Below are positions 47,234-58,982 of a stretch of DNA of 64,000 bases, one piece after another. Where the stretch lies: positions 1,922,001 through 1,986,000 of the forward strand of contig JBCAQO010000008.1 of NCBI GenBank assembly GCA_039111635.1, in the 5' to 3' direction. A model generated the notes under the pieces. It had not been told where the DNA came from. It did no database searches and worked only from the letters and a program-made list of their open reading frames with translations. Both the position numbers and the translations under genes were made by a program. Source of the stretch: Heterobasidion occidentale. Taxonomy: Eukaryota > Basidiomycota > Agaricomycetes > Russulales > Bondarzewiaceae. The stretch's first letter is position 1. The number at the start of each line of letters is the position of its first letter.

Positions 47234-48952
47234 TTACAACAATGACGGAGACATCTCGAGAATAGCCTTTGGCCCACGCTCCGTATAGTCTGCTTTGAAG
47301 ACGAAGTTTTTGCTGTTGGTGTCGTGGAACGTGATTTTGGCAACGATAGTGGACCCTAGAAACGCAGCCAAACCGTCGCCCTTTTCTCTGAATTCTGCAA
47401 AGTACTCGGGCACTTTGGCGAGGCGAATGGATCGTGGCTGGACCTCGTTTTGTTGATCAGGGTTGCTCAAGATGTACGATGAGAGGCGTGACTGCAGCGC
47501 AGGGCCAATACCTAACATACAAAGATGGGTGACGAGCTGAAGGGCAACAATTGAGAGCCTACCTTTGACGTAGCCAGTAAGGTCCCCCGTCACAAACAGA
47601 CCCGCCCACACGTATTGCCGCTGATCAACCTCTGTCAATCCAACAGCATGCCCAACTGCACTTTGCAGCGGCATGAAGAGTCCCCTGGCCCCGTCCTTGT
47701 TGTAACCCCCTCCCAGCGCCTTCAACAAACCAGGATCGAACAGGGGCTCACAGAGCCGATGCCGCTCCTTCCCTAGCGTGACCTCCTTCCCGCGGAACTC
47801 GACCGTGACGAGGTCGAGCGCCTCGATTTCCTTTGCGCGCGCCTGCTCGGCTGCCGTGGCCTTGGCGTTGAGACGCTTCTTCATGCCGCTCTCAATCACG
47901 GCCTTTTCTTTGCCCGCGACAAGCACCGCAGCGATATCCGTCACACCCTCGTCCTCGATCTCGCGCGCGGCGTCGCCGTCCAAGGGCACCTTGACTAGTC
48001 CGTCCCGCCACACCTGGCGCGCGAGTGCGCGGAGCGCGTCATCCAGCGCGGTCGGGTCCAGCGGCGCGTCGGGGGGCGAGAGCGTGGACATGACGGATGT
48101 GTTGGTGCGGAAGAGGTGTGCGACGAAGAGCTCGCAGTCGTGTGCACCGAGGCAGACGGTCGTGCGCGCGGCGTGCAGAGGGAAGCCATCGTAGACGGGC
48201 GTGATGTCCGTGTGAGTATCCCCGATGTCGACGACGACACCGCTGAGCGTGTTGGCTGCGTAGAGCTGCGCCATGGGGCGTTCGAGGATGCTGAATGCGG
48301 CGACGTTGAAACGCTCGAAGAAAATCTGGCAGGTGCGTTCATACGCGTCGCGGGAGAGCCCTGGAAATATGGAAAGGAGGACGGGGGACTCGTTCTGGAC
48401 GCGGCGTAGTTGAAGGCTGGTGAAGAGGACGTGTTTCCTGTGTGATTCCAGGGTGTAAGTCTGTGAAGGACGCTCAGATGTAGCATACTTGCCATAGCGC
48501 CTCTGCCTGTATCCAGTCACTGATCTCGCCGTCTGCGAATGGCCAAGACACGACGAGGTCCTGTCCTGCACTGAGGGCCTCGTCGAGTTGGGGCCCGACG
48601 AGATAGTCCGTCACTCTTGCAGTCAACACGGGCTGGGACTGGGGCATGGTCGACGCCGCGCGACTCGTGGACGCCGATGGCTGGACGTCGAGCTGGTCGT
48701 TCAATTTTGCAGCGAGGCGGCCGTTCACCTGATTCGTGTTTTGCGAGTCGGGGACCGCCCCGCTACGGATGCCCACGCGAGCTTGGATCTCCTGCAAAGC
48801 GACTGGGTGAGCTTTGGCAACCACGGCACAAGTGAAGGCTGTACGATGCTGGGTGCATGAAGCAGGTCGTGAATACCGAGGCCAGCACGGACGAAAGTGG
48901 TGCCAGTCTCGAGGATAACGATGCTCGAGTCGCGGAACGCGGTGTTGCTCAT
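47234..48952 (-). CDS. Actin-related protein, ARP9-like
   Basis: Actin-fold protein probably belonging to the SWI/SNF-RSC chromatin-remodelling ARP class. Start 48952 (MSNTAFRDSSIVILETGTTF with VRAGLGIHDLLHAPS) gives the first phosphate loop region. DLVVSWPFADGEISDWIQAE, HVLFTSLQLRRVQNESPVLL and the second loop VVVDIGDTHTDITPVYDGFP follow. A long charged insertion (AAREIEDEGVTDIAAVL, then ATAAEQARAKEIEALDL) comes before the actin tail (GYVKGIGPALQSRLSSYILS and KVPEYFAEFREKGDGLAAFL). The loop lacks some residues used by actin for nucleotide binding, as in ARP9. The ARP number is by resemblance only. This is the second actin-related gene in the window (see ARP2). Four or five short exons. Confidence 0.65.
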
Positions 48953-49120
48953 CGTCGCGTTCAATTGCAAATTCAGTCGCTCACTGTACGTATGTTTGGC
49001 CCCTAACCCGTGGGAACCTTCGACACCCACTAACTCTCACAACAGATGTATGAGTGCACGCCAGTATGTTACGTCCGCGGATATCTGATAATATGTGCCA
49101 AAGACTGAACAACGTAGCCA

Positions 49121-52100
49121 CTATGAATCGCCTCCTGTGAGGGATGGCGGGAATCCTGCAAAGTCCACTTGGTCCTGGACCGTACGACTAGCTAGAGTGT
49201 ACGATATCCGTATGCGCAATCGGACAGCGCTCTGCGTTCGAGAGATCATGTTAAGACGCGGAAACCAGTTGACTCTGAGGAAGTCTTTACATACCCCAGG
49301 AGGCGCCGTGATCCTCATTTGCTGTGTTTCTGTCGTACCAGGTTTGATGTCTGGTTGCGACATCGGTAACATCTGAAGTTGCTGCGTCTGCATGAAAGCG
49401 ATCAAATTTAGCCGTCGCTTTGCGCAGGTCTAATGTGAGAGAGGGTTTACTCTTGGCACAGCGACTTGGAAATTGAGCCCCGTGGCCACGTTCGCTCCCT
49501 TCACTTGGAAGCGTGCCAGCACGTTTACGACACCTGGTCGTTGAGGCGAGGTTTGCGGTGTGAGTGTCACATGGAGCTCGTTCTTGTCGTACGCAGTATA
49601 CGACTGCAGCTTCGGTGCCGCAGGTTGAGGCGGTGGAGCGGGCGATGGCGATGAAGCGAAGAGGCTGGCGGCAGGCGGTGTTGGTGCAGGAGCGGGGGTG
49701 GGTGTCGAGGATGTCGAGCCGAAGAGACCCAAAATGTCGTCGACAGTACTTTTCTGTGACGCTGTCGGCGCGGACGGTTGTGCAGGCGTAGTGTCAGATG
49801 ATCCACCGAAGATGTCCATCAACAAGTCATGGTCGCTCTGAGCGATGACTGGGGTCTTGCTCGTCCCTGTCGCTGCAGCAGAGGGGATTTCATCACCGAT
49901 CAGGTCGACCTAAGAAACGATGAATACTAGAATACAGGTAACGGTTTGATGGACTGCTTACATCTTTACCTGTCTGCGTTGACCCGACGGGCTTGTTCTC
50001 GCTGACTGTGGTGTAACGTATCTCAACAAGACCGAAGGAAACCGACACATGAGGCTGCTTACCAACACCCGAAACGGTTGCCTTCAACTCTGGCGCGGGC
50101 ATCCTCTCAAGGACGCCTGCCCGGATGTCACCTAGATTGAACAGGCTAGCAAACTCAACTGCTCTTTGCTGTAATTCGAGCTCAGGATTCGTCGTATATG
50201 CAGCGAGGATCGACGCAATTCGGTCCTGCTGTGCGGTGCTGGTAGTCGGCCGCGCCGAAATCTTCGTGATCGATGCAAAGACGAACTGGCGTGTAAGGTA
50301 GTTTGCGTAGGGCGAATCAAGAATAGAGACAATGAGGTCGATGATTTCCACGTCGGTGACCTGCACAGGTATCAGACAATAACGACTGCGGGAGAAAAGG
50401 CGAGGAACTGACCGCTTTCGGTTTCTCGTCATCGACGAGACCGGTCTCTATGAGGACATCGCTGTATTCGCCAATGATCCAGGTGGCGGCTAACGAAAGA
50501 GACTCTTGCGAGATGTCTGAACGGAGAGCGGAATAAAGCTTTGACGCAGTATACGCTTGTAGTTCGGGCGTATGCGCTACAAGCCGAATGAATGCAGACA
50601 GGATCTCCTCCCGGACATAATTTCCTGCCTGAATGGACTGTGAGTGTGTTCCTCACTATGTGACGAAGAATTTGAGACTGACTAGTTTTAACACGCGCAG
50701 TACTGTATCGATATGCCACCTCTTGTTTGGCGCGAACCGTTCCGCAGCCAAACTGATCTGTGTCGTCATCCCTAGCTTGAACTCGTTGTCCGCGACCTCT
50801 AGGAATGCTAATAGCTCCCGTGTGAGGATCCGAACGTTCTGCTCGTTGATGAGTGCATAGGACAGCTCGAGGGCCCGTCGCCGAATCGAAATGTCACCGT
50901 CTCGTAGACAATCGAGAATTGTGTTACGATGCCGTTGTACAGCATTGGTGTCCATTGACACCACTTTGTTAAGGGTATTGAGCGCGACATATCTATGTAA
51001 CATGAGAGAGCAATGTAAAAAGCAGAGATGCCAGAATATGCTAGAATATACCTAATGTTGTTGTCTCGGTTGCTCAGGAACTTCCCGAGGATGTTGATGG
51101 CCATGACCCGCAGTCCACTGTCTGCTTCGATCTCAAGCACAGTGAGAACCGTTTCGTATAGAATGGAGTTGCCGACGTTCTTCGTAGAGTCAGTGTTTGT
51201 TGCTACCTACATGAATTCAGACAGCCGTAAGCTGTGTATATTTTATAGATGATGAACTACGCACCTGAGCCAAGATATCGTTCATCGTCTCGCTTGCTTG
51301 CACATCCCCTCTTCCTAACAATCGAAGCAAACGAAGAATTTTGACTTGAAGGAATGGATCTGTGATGCCCGAAACATCGTGCTCTGGGCTGTATCCCGTA
51401 GTGACTAGCGATTTGAGATGCCGTACAAGGAGCGGAACAGCCTGAATATTCGGACTTGAGAGCTAGAATGACCCTCGATCTCGCAGAACTCACGTTTCTA
51501 AATTCATCTAGACAGCTCGGATCTGCTTGAACCATTTCGACGACGAGAGTGATGGCAGTGAGCAGGACACCATGGTTTCGGTCAGCTAGCAGGTTTTTGG
51601 CCTTTGTGATGAAGTGATCAGTGAGGTCTGGCACCTTCTTGATCACCCGTAGAGCGCAGAGCGCAGCCTGGGAGAAAGAAGAAAGCTTCAGCTGATATGA
51701 CAGAATGAAACGCAAGATCTGACCTTCTTCCGAATGTAGGTGTTGCTGGAACCAAGAAGTTTCTCGATCTCATTCACAAGATCTCGCGACATCTCTTCAG
51801 AGGCGATGTTTGCGAAGGTGCACAATGCCAAACCGACCGCGTACATGTTGGAATGGTTCATATCACTATTCCCTGGCTTTAGTTTTCAAAGGCGATCGAA
51901 CTGCGAGAGGACGCACTTCTTCAGGGAGTTCGTGACCAGCGTCAGCACCTCTTGGCTCTCGTCCAGCAGAAGCATGATACCCAAATACCCCAACCGCTTG
52001 TCGCTGAATCTCGGGCTCGCGACGAGCTTGAGGCACTCGATCTGGCCAAAGTGCGCGGGGGAGCCCAGCATGTGTATGTAGAGCAGTTTGGCGACATTGT

Positions 52101-52344
52101 TGTGTCTCGCGTACGAATCTTCCTCCCTGAAAGATGCGCGGATGGCAGCAGACTCTTGTTGGATGAGAGCACGCTCGTCGGCCACGGTCTACGCTCCATG
52201 ATATGAGCGAGCAACAGCGAGATGTTGTTGGAGCGCGCTGACCTTACATGCTCGGATGCCCTTGATGAGAGCTGAGACAATAATCAATCAGGATCAAGGG
52301 AAGTAAAGGCCGGAGAGCACACCTTTCAAATTGTGGTAGACCAT
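49121..52344 (-). CDS. AP-1 adaptor complex gamma subunit
   Basis: Large gamma-adaptin of the AP-1 clathrin adaptor at the trans-Golgi and endosomes. The tiny first exon starts at 52344 (MVYHNLK), then [20 protein letters not shown] and [20 protein letters not shown]. The alpha-solenoid follows, with [80 protein letters not shown] and [20 protein letters not shown]. After a Pro/Ala/Ser-rich hinge (about 49600-49830) comes the ear domain ([20 protein letters not shown]), with [20 protein letters not shown] and the last exon [20 protein letters not shown]. The stop is 49121. About 840 residues, family length. Around ten short introns interrupt the gene. Confidence 0.93.
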
Positions 52345-52906
52345 ATTGACGTGAACCTCACCGCAATGACCTTGACTTTCGAAGGTACATACGGTAAAGC
52401 TTGTGACGAGATACGACGTGACATGAGTGACCACCGAGTGACCTCCTGTGACGTCTGTATGAGTCTGCCGAGCAGAAAACATATCCATATATTGCGAATG
52501 GAAAAACATATAACAAGAGTAATACAAAAACAATCGAATCGTCTGTCAGCTGAGTACAATTTGGAGTCGTCAAGAGGTCGTGATATCATGATGATACAAA
52601 CGTACTGTACAACAGGAGGCGTGGTGCAGCGGCCAAACGGTAGACAAGAATCGTCGGGTATATGTATGAAGTACAACCAACGCGCGGCGACGAACACGCG
52701 AGAGACGTCCGTCGGGAGAATATTTCCGCGATGTGGGCTGTCCAAGGTCATGGCGGACGCGAGACAGAATCTAGGGAACTAAGCTTCCAGGAGCAGGCAT
52801 AAGTCGCGCTTAGAACAAAGCGATAATGGAATGATAGAGACAGGGACAACACGACGACAAAGGCGTAAAGCGGAGGAAACATAAAAAAACCGAACCATCG
52901 TCTCAC
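52345..52906. other. Intergenic stretch between AP-1 gamma and the forkhead gene
   Basis: About 560 bp. It should hold the AP-1 gamma promoter and the 3' UTR of the forkhead gene. Open frames on both strands here have no domain or splice support. Confidence 0.4.
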
Positions 52907-55849
52907 CTACCACGGCCGACTCCATCTACCAGGACTGGATGCGTCGGGGCTCTCGTATAGCATCCCTTTCCCACGCGTGAACAACCCTAGGCCAGCCGGA
53001 CTTTCCTGCAACCCGAACCCGGCGTTTTGGGTCCCGAGCCTGGCGAGTTCCTCGTCAAGCAAAGCCGACGGATCGTGTGGGTCGAATATGCCCCGCCCAG
53101 GCGTACGGAAAGGTGAGTCTTGCATAAGGCTCGGGAAGGAGAGCTTTCGCGGTGTTGTTGGGGCGAAGGGTGTTAGCTGCGTATAGGACGATTGTGCACG
53201 GGCGGATGAAGAGCTGGTCTTTCGGCGGGATGGCGTCCGTAAGTGTTCATCACCGAACACCGGAAGTGTGTTGCCCTCCGCGTACACAGGGGAGACATGT
53301 GGTGGAGGGTTCAAATTAGACTTGTAGTGCACGAGGCTAGGTGATGGGCTCATATGCACACCGCGGTGGGAAAGTGGTGTGCGCATCGCGGAGAGTTGAT
53401 TTGTACCGGCGGATGACTTCCGTGGAGGTGTCATTGGCCGTCGCAGATTAGTGACGAGGGCCTCAAAAGTAGGAGGCTCCTCAAAGGCACTGGGTGGGGG
53501 AAATGCAGACGCGGGCGGACGAGCGACCTTCGCAGGTCGTGAGGAAGTCTGGCGTGCTAATGTTGGCGATTCCGGATGGGGAGGAAGGGATGGCTTCTAG
53601 AAAACAGAAAGGTTACCAGCTTGCATACAGAGATATCCGAAAAAAAACAAAGTCTCACCTTGGGCGGAGTATGATCCTTGACTTTCGCCTTTTCCTTGCC
53701 CTTGCGCAACTTTCCTTGGACCTTCGTCGCCTTCTCTTTCTTCTTCCCTGCTGCCGATTCCTTACCGGCGTCATTCAGAAGCGTAATGCCCGGCGCAAGA
53801 GCGTCCAGAGGTGTCTCATCGAGATCTGGATCGACTATGTAAGCACTTAAATCGAGGTCTAACTCCTGGGAATTGGCGCCCTGTGTACTGCCGAGTAGAC
53901 CGGCGTCATCCCCTGCATTAGGTGGACTGGACGAGCTGCAGTTTGGTGTGAGTCCAGGAATGGACATCGATGAGGATGAGGAGATTGGTTGAGGCGTCGG
54001 AGGAGACGGTGCTTTTTCGACGACAAACGGATTAGCCTGCTGGGGATGGGAAGAGCTAGAAGCCGACGTCGACGGGCGAGCAGAAGGCGCGCCCATAGCG
54101 GCCACTGCCTCTTCCGCCGTGACACGATGGTAGGCAGTTTCGGGGGGCAGAGTTGGAAAGATAACACCTACGGGCAGAGCGTGCCCATGGGGAAGAGGGG
54201 GAGGGGGGTATGAGAACGGAGCATAATACGGCTGGTGCACACCAGAGCGAGGAGGAAACAAAGGCGCAAAAGACATGCCGGGAATGGCTGACAGAGGGAC
54301 ACCCATCTGAGGCACCGGTATGGGCAATTCAGCGGGCTCGGCAGGCGCAACTTCTGCTTGAGGTTCTTTTTTCACGGATTTCTTCGTCCGTTTCGTCTTG
54401 CGTGGAAGAGAGTCGTCTGCAGTACGCTTTTTGGTCGCATACCGCGCTTTCTGTTCTTGCATCTCAGCGCAACGCTCTTTGCGGAACCCACCGTTTGCGA
54501 AGCACTCGAGGTCGCGATCCCAGATAGCCCAAAGAGTACGACCTTCAGCGCGGTCGCGCTGCACCTTGCGGAACACAATCGTCGTGCTCAAGACGTGTCG
54601 GATGGAGTTCATCCACGTCTGTTCGTTTCGCTTGAAATGCGGATAGACAATTGTAATCCAGTCGTAAATTTCTTGTAGCGTCAAACGGTGATTTGGAGAT
54701 GAGAGGATCGCTTGACCTATGAGGGCAGCATAGGGTAAGTCAGGTTTCTCCGGGGAGTATGGTCCAGGCGGGAGTGTGAAGGGGAGGTCGTCGTAGTCAT
54801 CCTCGTTAGGCGCGGGGCCCATGGGACCTGGTGATGATACAATATTGACAATGTGGCGGGAGGGACTCGATGAAGGTGTCGACATCGCCGGCGACGATGA
54901 AGCTAGCGAGTCGCGGTAATAGCTACGGCGAGGGGTCGTGGGAGGACGGGACGAATGTTTCTGAGGCTAACCATAATTTAGAGATGTCGGGAGGCGACAA
55001 GATATATACACACCTCTTCTGCAGGGAAGCTAAAAGAAGATGAGGCCACGCTGCTCCTCCGCGAGCGGGATGGTGAGGGTGACTCGGCACGTGGGATATA
55101 TACGCCCTGCAGTTAGCAATAAGGTCAATGCATCCACATTCTCAGCAGTCGAGTTTACCTGACGAGAAGAGTGCTTGGAGGATACAGTCTGATATAGAGT
55201 GATGTCCCTGTAGTATCTCCGCGTTTGTGGAGTGACAGGAGGAGGGAGGGAATCCTAGACACGTAAATCAGATCAGACGGCATCTTTGGAAAATTACACG
55301 CGCAAAACGCACCTGGGACGCGGTATTATGAACAGGAAGGGTATCTTCAGGGCTGAGGACGCGTCCAGAAGCGCGTCCGCGAACCGACGAACTTGCCCTC
55401 GACACGGAGCGAGATGGCGACGGAGGCGGTGCGGGACTAGTCTCCCTTTCTCTCCTATACCGCTTCTCCTTCCGGCTACGCCTGTTATGTCGCTCTATAA
55501 CGGCCTCCATGCTATCATAGCGACGAAGAGAGGTGGAGGGTTCGATGGGCTCTGTTTTGATCGGTGTCACAGGAGGAGGGGTGTCGCGAGGAGGCGCAGA
55601 CGCGTCGACGAGTGAGAGGGAGCGTGCTTTCGTGCGGAGTTGAGGGAGTTTGAGGTGAGCGGAAGACGGCGACTCTGAGCCCGAGTGCTCCTGGACGAAC
55701 GCACGCAGAGAGTTGACGTTCTCGGTGGTAAGGAACTGGCGCATCTGATCACTGTGTCGCGTCAGGTCATCGCGCGTCATTCCGAGGTTGTGAAGCAATC
55801 GAGAGATGGGTGAGATGGGTTGCTGATGTGCAGGGGGAGGGTCTGCCAT
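52907..55849 (-). CDS. Forkhead-domain transcription factor
   Basis: DNA-binding regulator, probably nuclear. Five exons join in phase 0: a first exon from ATG 55849 (MADPPPAHQQPISPISRLLH), then two short exons (VTPQTRRYYRDITLYQTVSS; VYIPRAESPSPSRSRRSS), then the long exon PQKHSSRPPTTPRRSYYRDS running into the forkhead. The forkhead lies at about residue 320-410 (DLPYAALIGQAILSSPNHRL, IYDWITIVYPHFKRNEQTW, NSIRHVLSTTIVFRKV, GRTLWAIWDRDLECF). Helix 3 reads N-S-I-R-H-V-L-S, with Val replacing the usual Asn. The last exon after an intron near 53590-53660 is Pro/Ser-rich with PMTPPRKSSAGTN and FAPTTPRKLSFPS, possible CDK sites. An apparent ATG at 54885 is internal. Confidence 0.85.
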
Positions 55850-56747
55850 ATGAGCAGAGAAAAACAGAGAAAGAAGACAGGAAGAGACTGTATGTACAGT
55901 CGACGGTGTCGCAAATTTAGGGCAACGGAGCAAATCATGTCCTCTACACAACACACGGTGACGGTCACCACAGTCACATCACATGTCACGATCACGCCTA
56001 CGGTCAGATGGGGCCACTTGGCTTGGCCACCGCAGGCTCCTTGTCTATCCCGCTCGTTTCAAGTTAGTCTTTGTTTCGTCGTCGATAAAGGGGTTGCCGG
56101 GTTCTCAGCAACCTCACAACCGCCATCATCCTGAAACACTGACGTTCTGTCGAATGGAGTTCCATCTCGCAACTTCCTTAGAACTTCCTTACATGGGAGC
56201 CTTCTGTGCATCTCGACAAAATTAGAGAAACATAGTTTGCATTATGCGATCGGAAATACCACAGAGCAAGCGTTAGAGCTCTAGTAGAGGCGAAGCTCAT
56301 AGGTTCTCAAGGAAACTACATGCATGTTGCCCCACGCCGCAAACCAAGGAGAATTGAACACGGGTGGTCTGCCGAGAACAGAGGCTCTTGAGCTTCGCTT
56401 TCACTGCACTGATCTAGATAAGATAAAGCCTGCTACCCAATTGCCTGGACATTCAAAGGTCAAAATGCACACACCACAAGTACACCACATCGTAAACATA
56501 GTCAATTTGCGTTCTGCATGGTTAGTGCCCGGCGCATGAATTGGAGATCGGTGCATGGCGAGAGACTGGACGGATGGCACCTCCGATTGATCGAATCACA
56601 GATTCAGACAATCGATCTGTGGTGTATATACAAGAAGTGCTGAGAGGTAAAAGGTACTAACCAGCATGGCTTAGCTAGCGATCGCAGCAACTCTGGATAA
56701 CCCCAAAAAGTCATCCATGCCAAATATAAGAGCAGCCAAAGCATGCA
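55850..56747. other. Intergenic stretch, forkhead promoter
   Basis: About 900 bp between the forkhead start and the end of MZT1. Inverted-repeat-capable sequence ccgtgtgttg.../gtgacggtcaccacagtcacatcacatgtcac lies near 55955-55988. No coding frame is supported. Confidence 0.4.
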
Positions 56748-57116
56748 CTATCGCATCGAGCTGTGGCGCCCGCTCGCGTTCGACTGAGCACCCAGCGCGC
56801 CGTTCTCCCTTCGAAGCTCCTGTATAACGGCCTGTGGCAGGCACAACGCATCATCAGCTCTGTCCGCTGGTACAGGGACATGGTCGCCGGTGAGATCGAA
56901 TGCTGACCGCCAGAGCCTCAGGGTTCACGCCGCTTTCTATCATGCCCACGCACGTCGCGAGCGTCTCCTTGTCCAGCTGCGTGTTGAGCAGCTGCGATAT
57001 CTCGTACAGGGCTGCGTTGCGTGGATGTGAGCCTGCGTGCGTACGTGGTGTCATGCACACTCACTATCCAAAGTCTGTTGCGCGGAAGAGATGCGTTCAG
57101 ATTCTTTGAGCGGCAT
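56748..57116 (-). CDS. Mitotic-spindle organizing protein 1 (MOZART1/MZT1-like)
   Basis: Microprotein that binds gamma-tubulin complex proteins and recruits gamma-tubulin complexes to microtubule-organizing centres. Three exons on the minus strand join in phase: 57116 to about 57065 (MPLKESERISSAQQTLD), then LYEISQLLNTQLDKETLATC with VGMIESGVNPEALA, then after an intron VIQELRRENGALGAQSNASG and the stop at 56748-56750. LLEIS..LNT.LD.ETL..C and G(I/V)NPEAL..VI.ELR are the family hallmarks. Length of about 75-80 residues fits. It is too short and spliced to be found by simple ORF scanning. The start assignment is the weakest point, because N-termini are variable in this family. Confidence 0.85.
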
Positions 57117-57512
57117 GTCCTGAGACTGGTGGCCTGGAGTCGAAGCCTCTCGAGTCAAAGTGCAATGAGTCACCAATCGCGACGCGTCTATAACGCGCTT
57201 TCACGTGCAGTAAGTAACCTTGGACCAAGGACTCGGAACCCTGCATGCAATCTCATTTCACGATGCTCTGGCAACAGCTGGCAACAGGTGTGAAAAGCCC
57301 TTGGACCTGAGGTCGTCAAGCGCACCTTCGTTCAAATTTTGCCAAACGCGAGAGAATCAGTCCCAGGGTTCAATTATAGAAGAGAGGCGATTAAATAGGT
57401 GCACCCGCAATACCGTACTCGAACTATAACAATTACAATACCATACATAGTCATGGTCATCATGGTCATTGAGCCGTTATGCATTACCGTGAGCGAACGC
57501 GTCTGGTTTCAT
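57117..57512. other. Intergenic stretch
   Basis: About 400 bp between the MZT1 start and the stop of the next gene. It should hold the MZT1 promoter and a 3' UTR. No coding or RNA feature is seen. Confidence 0.4.
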
Positions 57513-58474
57513 TCATGCCGTTTCTGGTTCAGCTCGTCCCTTCCCCTTCCTGTTCCGGACTTCCATTTCTATGCCCTCGGGATCTCGCTTCCACCGACCT
57601 CTTCTCCAGCGTATGAAGGACACGATACCCACAATGATGAGAATGAGGCCGAAGAATCCAGCGAGAGATTCAGCGATGATGGTACCTTTCGGCTGCGCAA
57701 GGGACGCGCTACGGTTGGTAGGGGCTGGCGTACTAGTCGATGTGGGTATGACGAAGGACGGGAGGACACTTGAAGTCGGCGATGGCGTTGAGGAAAGGCT
57801 GGTAGAGCTGATGAAAGACTCAAATGGAGGCAATGAGGGCGGTTGAGGATTGAGCACTCACTTGCTATCAGCTGCGGTGACGGTGATGGAATCGATATCG
57901 AAACGTGTCACTACACCGTCAGGTCTGGGTATATACGTGAGAGCTACAGTCAGGTCTTCATTAACAGGCAAGTCGACGGCGGATACGCTGCCGAGAGAGG
58001 AGTCTACTATGGTGCTGATATCAAGTCGTGAAGGATTGGCAGTGAGAGTGACGTTGACGGTCGCATTAGAGCTGGTTGACGTGCGCAAGACAAAGGAGGT
58101 TCCGCGTAGGACGAGGAAGAGCTGTGGAATGATATTATCTTTCGCTGGAGAAGGGCCGTACGTAGACGTGACAGAGCCGCTGGAGGCGCCTGCCAGAGGG
58201 AGGATTTGCCTGGGGTAGACGGAGCACCGTCGGATCAACTCGACATTTCGGCTGGAAGATCAGCACATCAAACGCACCATTGACCGTTGCAAGCAGCGGA
58301 ACGTGTCTGATCGTCTGTGACGTTGCAGACCGATGGGAGGTAGGAGATCTGGGGATTTGTGTTCTCGATGGTCACGACAACCTGCGCGTGGACTGCTTCT
58401 CTGGTAAGACCGAGCCAAACGATGAAGGCAAAGAGAAGGAAGGATCGATGGCGAGGGCTGGAGGGGGTCAGCAT
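57513..58474 (-). CDS. Secreted/type I single-pass membrane protein, function unknown
   Basis: Not assigned to a named family. From ATG 58474 the protein starts with a signal peptide (MLTPSSPRHRSFLLFAFIVW, then LGLTREAVHA before the mature VVVTIENTNPQISYLPSVC). The ectodomain has paired-looking cysteines (CNVTDDQTRSAACNG; RRCSVYPRQILPLAG) and beta-rich text (FDIDSITVTAADS). A Ser/Thr/Pro-rich stalk, the membrane segment LAGFFGLILIIVGIVSFI and a basic cytosolic tail (RWRRGRWKRDPEGIE) complete the layout. Introns occur near 58262-58300 and 57790-57850. An earlier in-frame ATG at 58543 exists but would precede the signal peptide with extra residues. It resembles basidiomycete cell-wall/plasma-membrane sensors in plan only. 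Confidence 0.65.
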
Positions 58475-58982
58475 GCAGTGTGAACCGATGGAGAGAAGAG
58501 CGAGCTCGACAAATAGGACATGATCGGAAAATAGGGCATGCATCCGTCGTCATTGCAACAGACAGAAGGTTGACGCCCAAGGGGGCATGTGAGTTTACAT
58601 ATGTCGGTGAGGATAGGGTGGACAGATTGGCTTCGGGACGAGCAGGTCATAGGGGACGCCAGTTGATATAGACCGGGGCCTGAACGCGATCACGGACAGC
58701 CTCGCACATCGCTGCACATTCGGCATCGTGATGGCACTGTGATGGCACGGTGACTGCACGTTACTCACGCGTGTCACAAAGCGTCACACCTGTGTCACAC
58801 CTCGTCGCCCAGGTCCAGGCACGTCCTCTGGCCAGTCTCTCCAGTTCAGTTCAAACGACGCTGCCGCCGTCGAGCAAGTGCTCAGCCCCCCGTTTCTCCT
58901 CTGCGACGTTGCTCTGCACACCGTTCATTCTTTAACCCTCGCTCTTTTCCCCACCCCTCTTTTCACGCCCTTTGCATAACCC
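58475..58982. promoter_or_regulatory. Divergent promoter
   Basis: A 508 bp spacer between outward-facing genes, both coding for membrane proteins. Repeated gatggcac/gtcacacctgtgtcacacc-type short sequences occur near 58725-58800. The CT-rich part near 58900-58970 precedes the downstream ATG. Confidence 0.4.

Noticed and set aside
54885..54887. ATG at the start of the long forkhead frame as gene start
   Set aside because: Three upstream exons join in phase 0 and give a continuous Ser/Pro-rich N-terminus.
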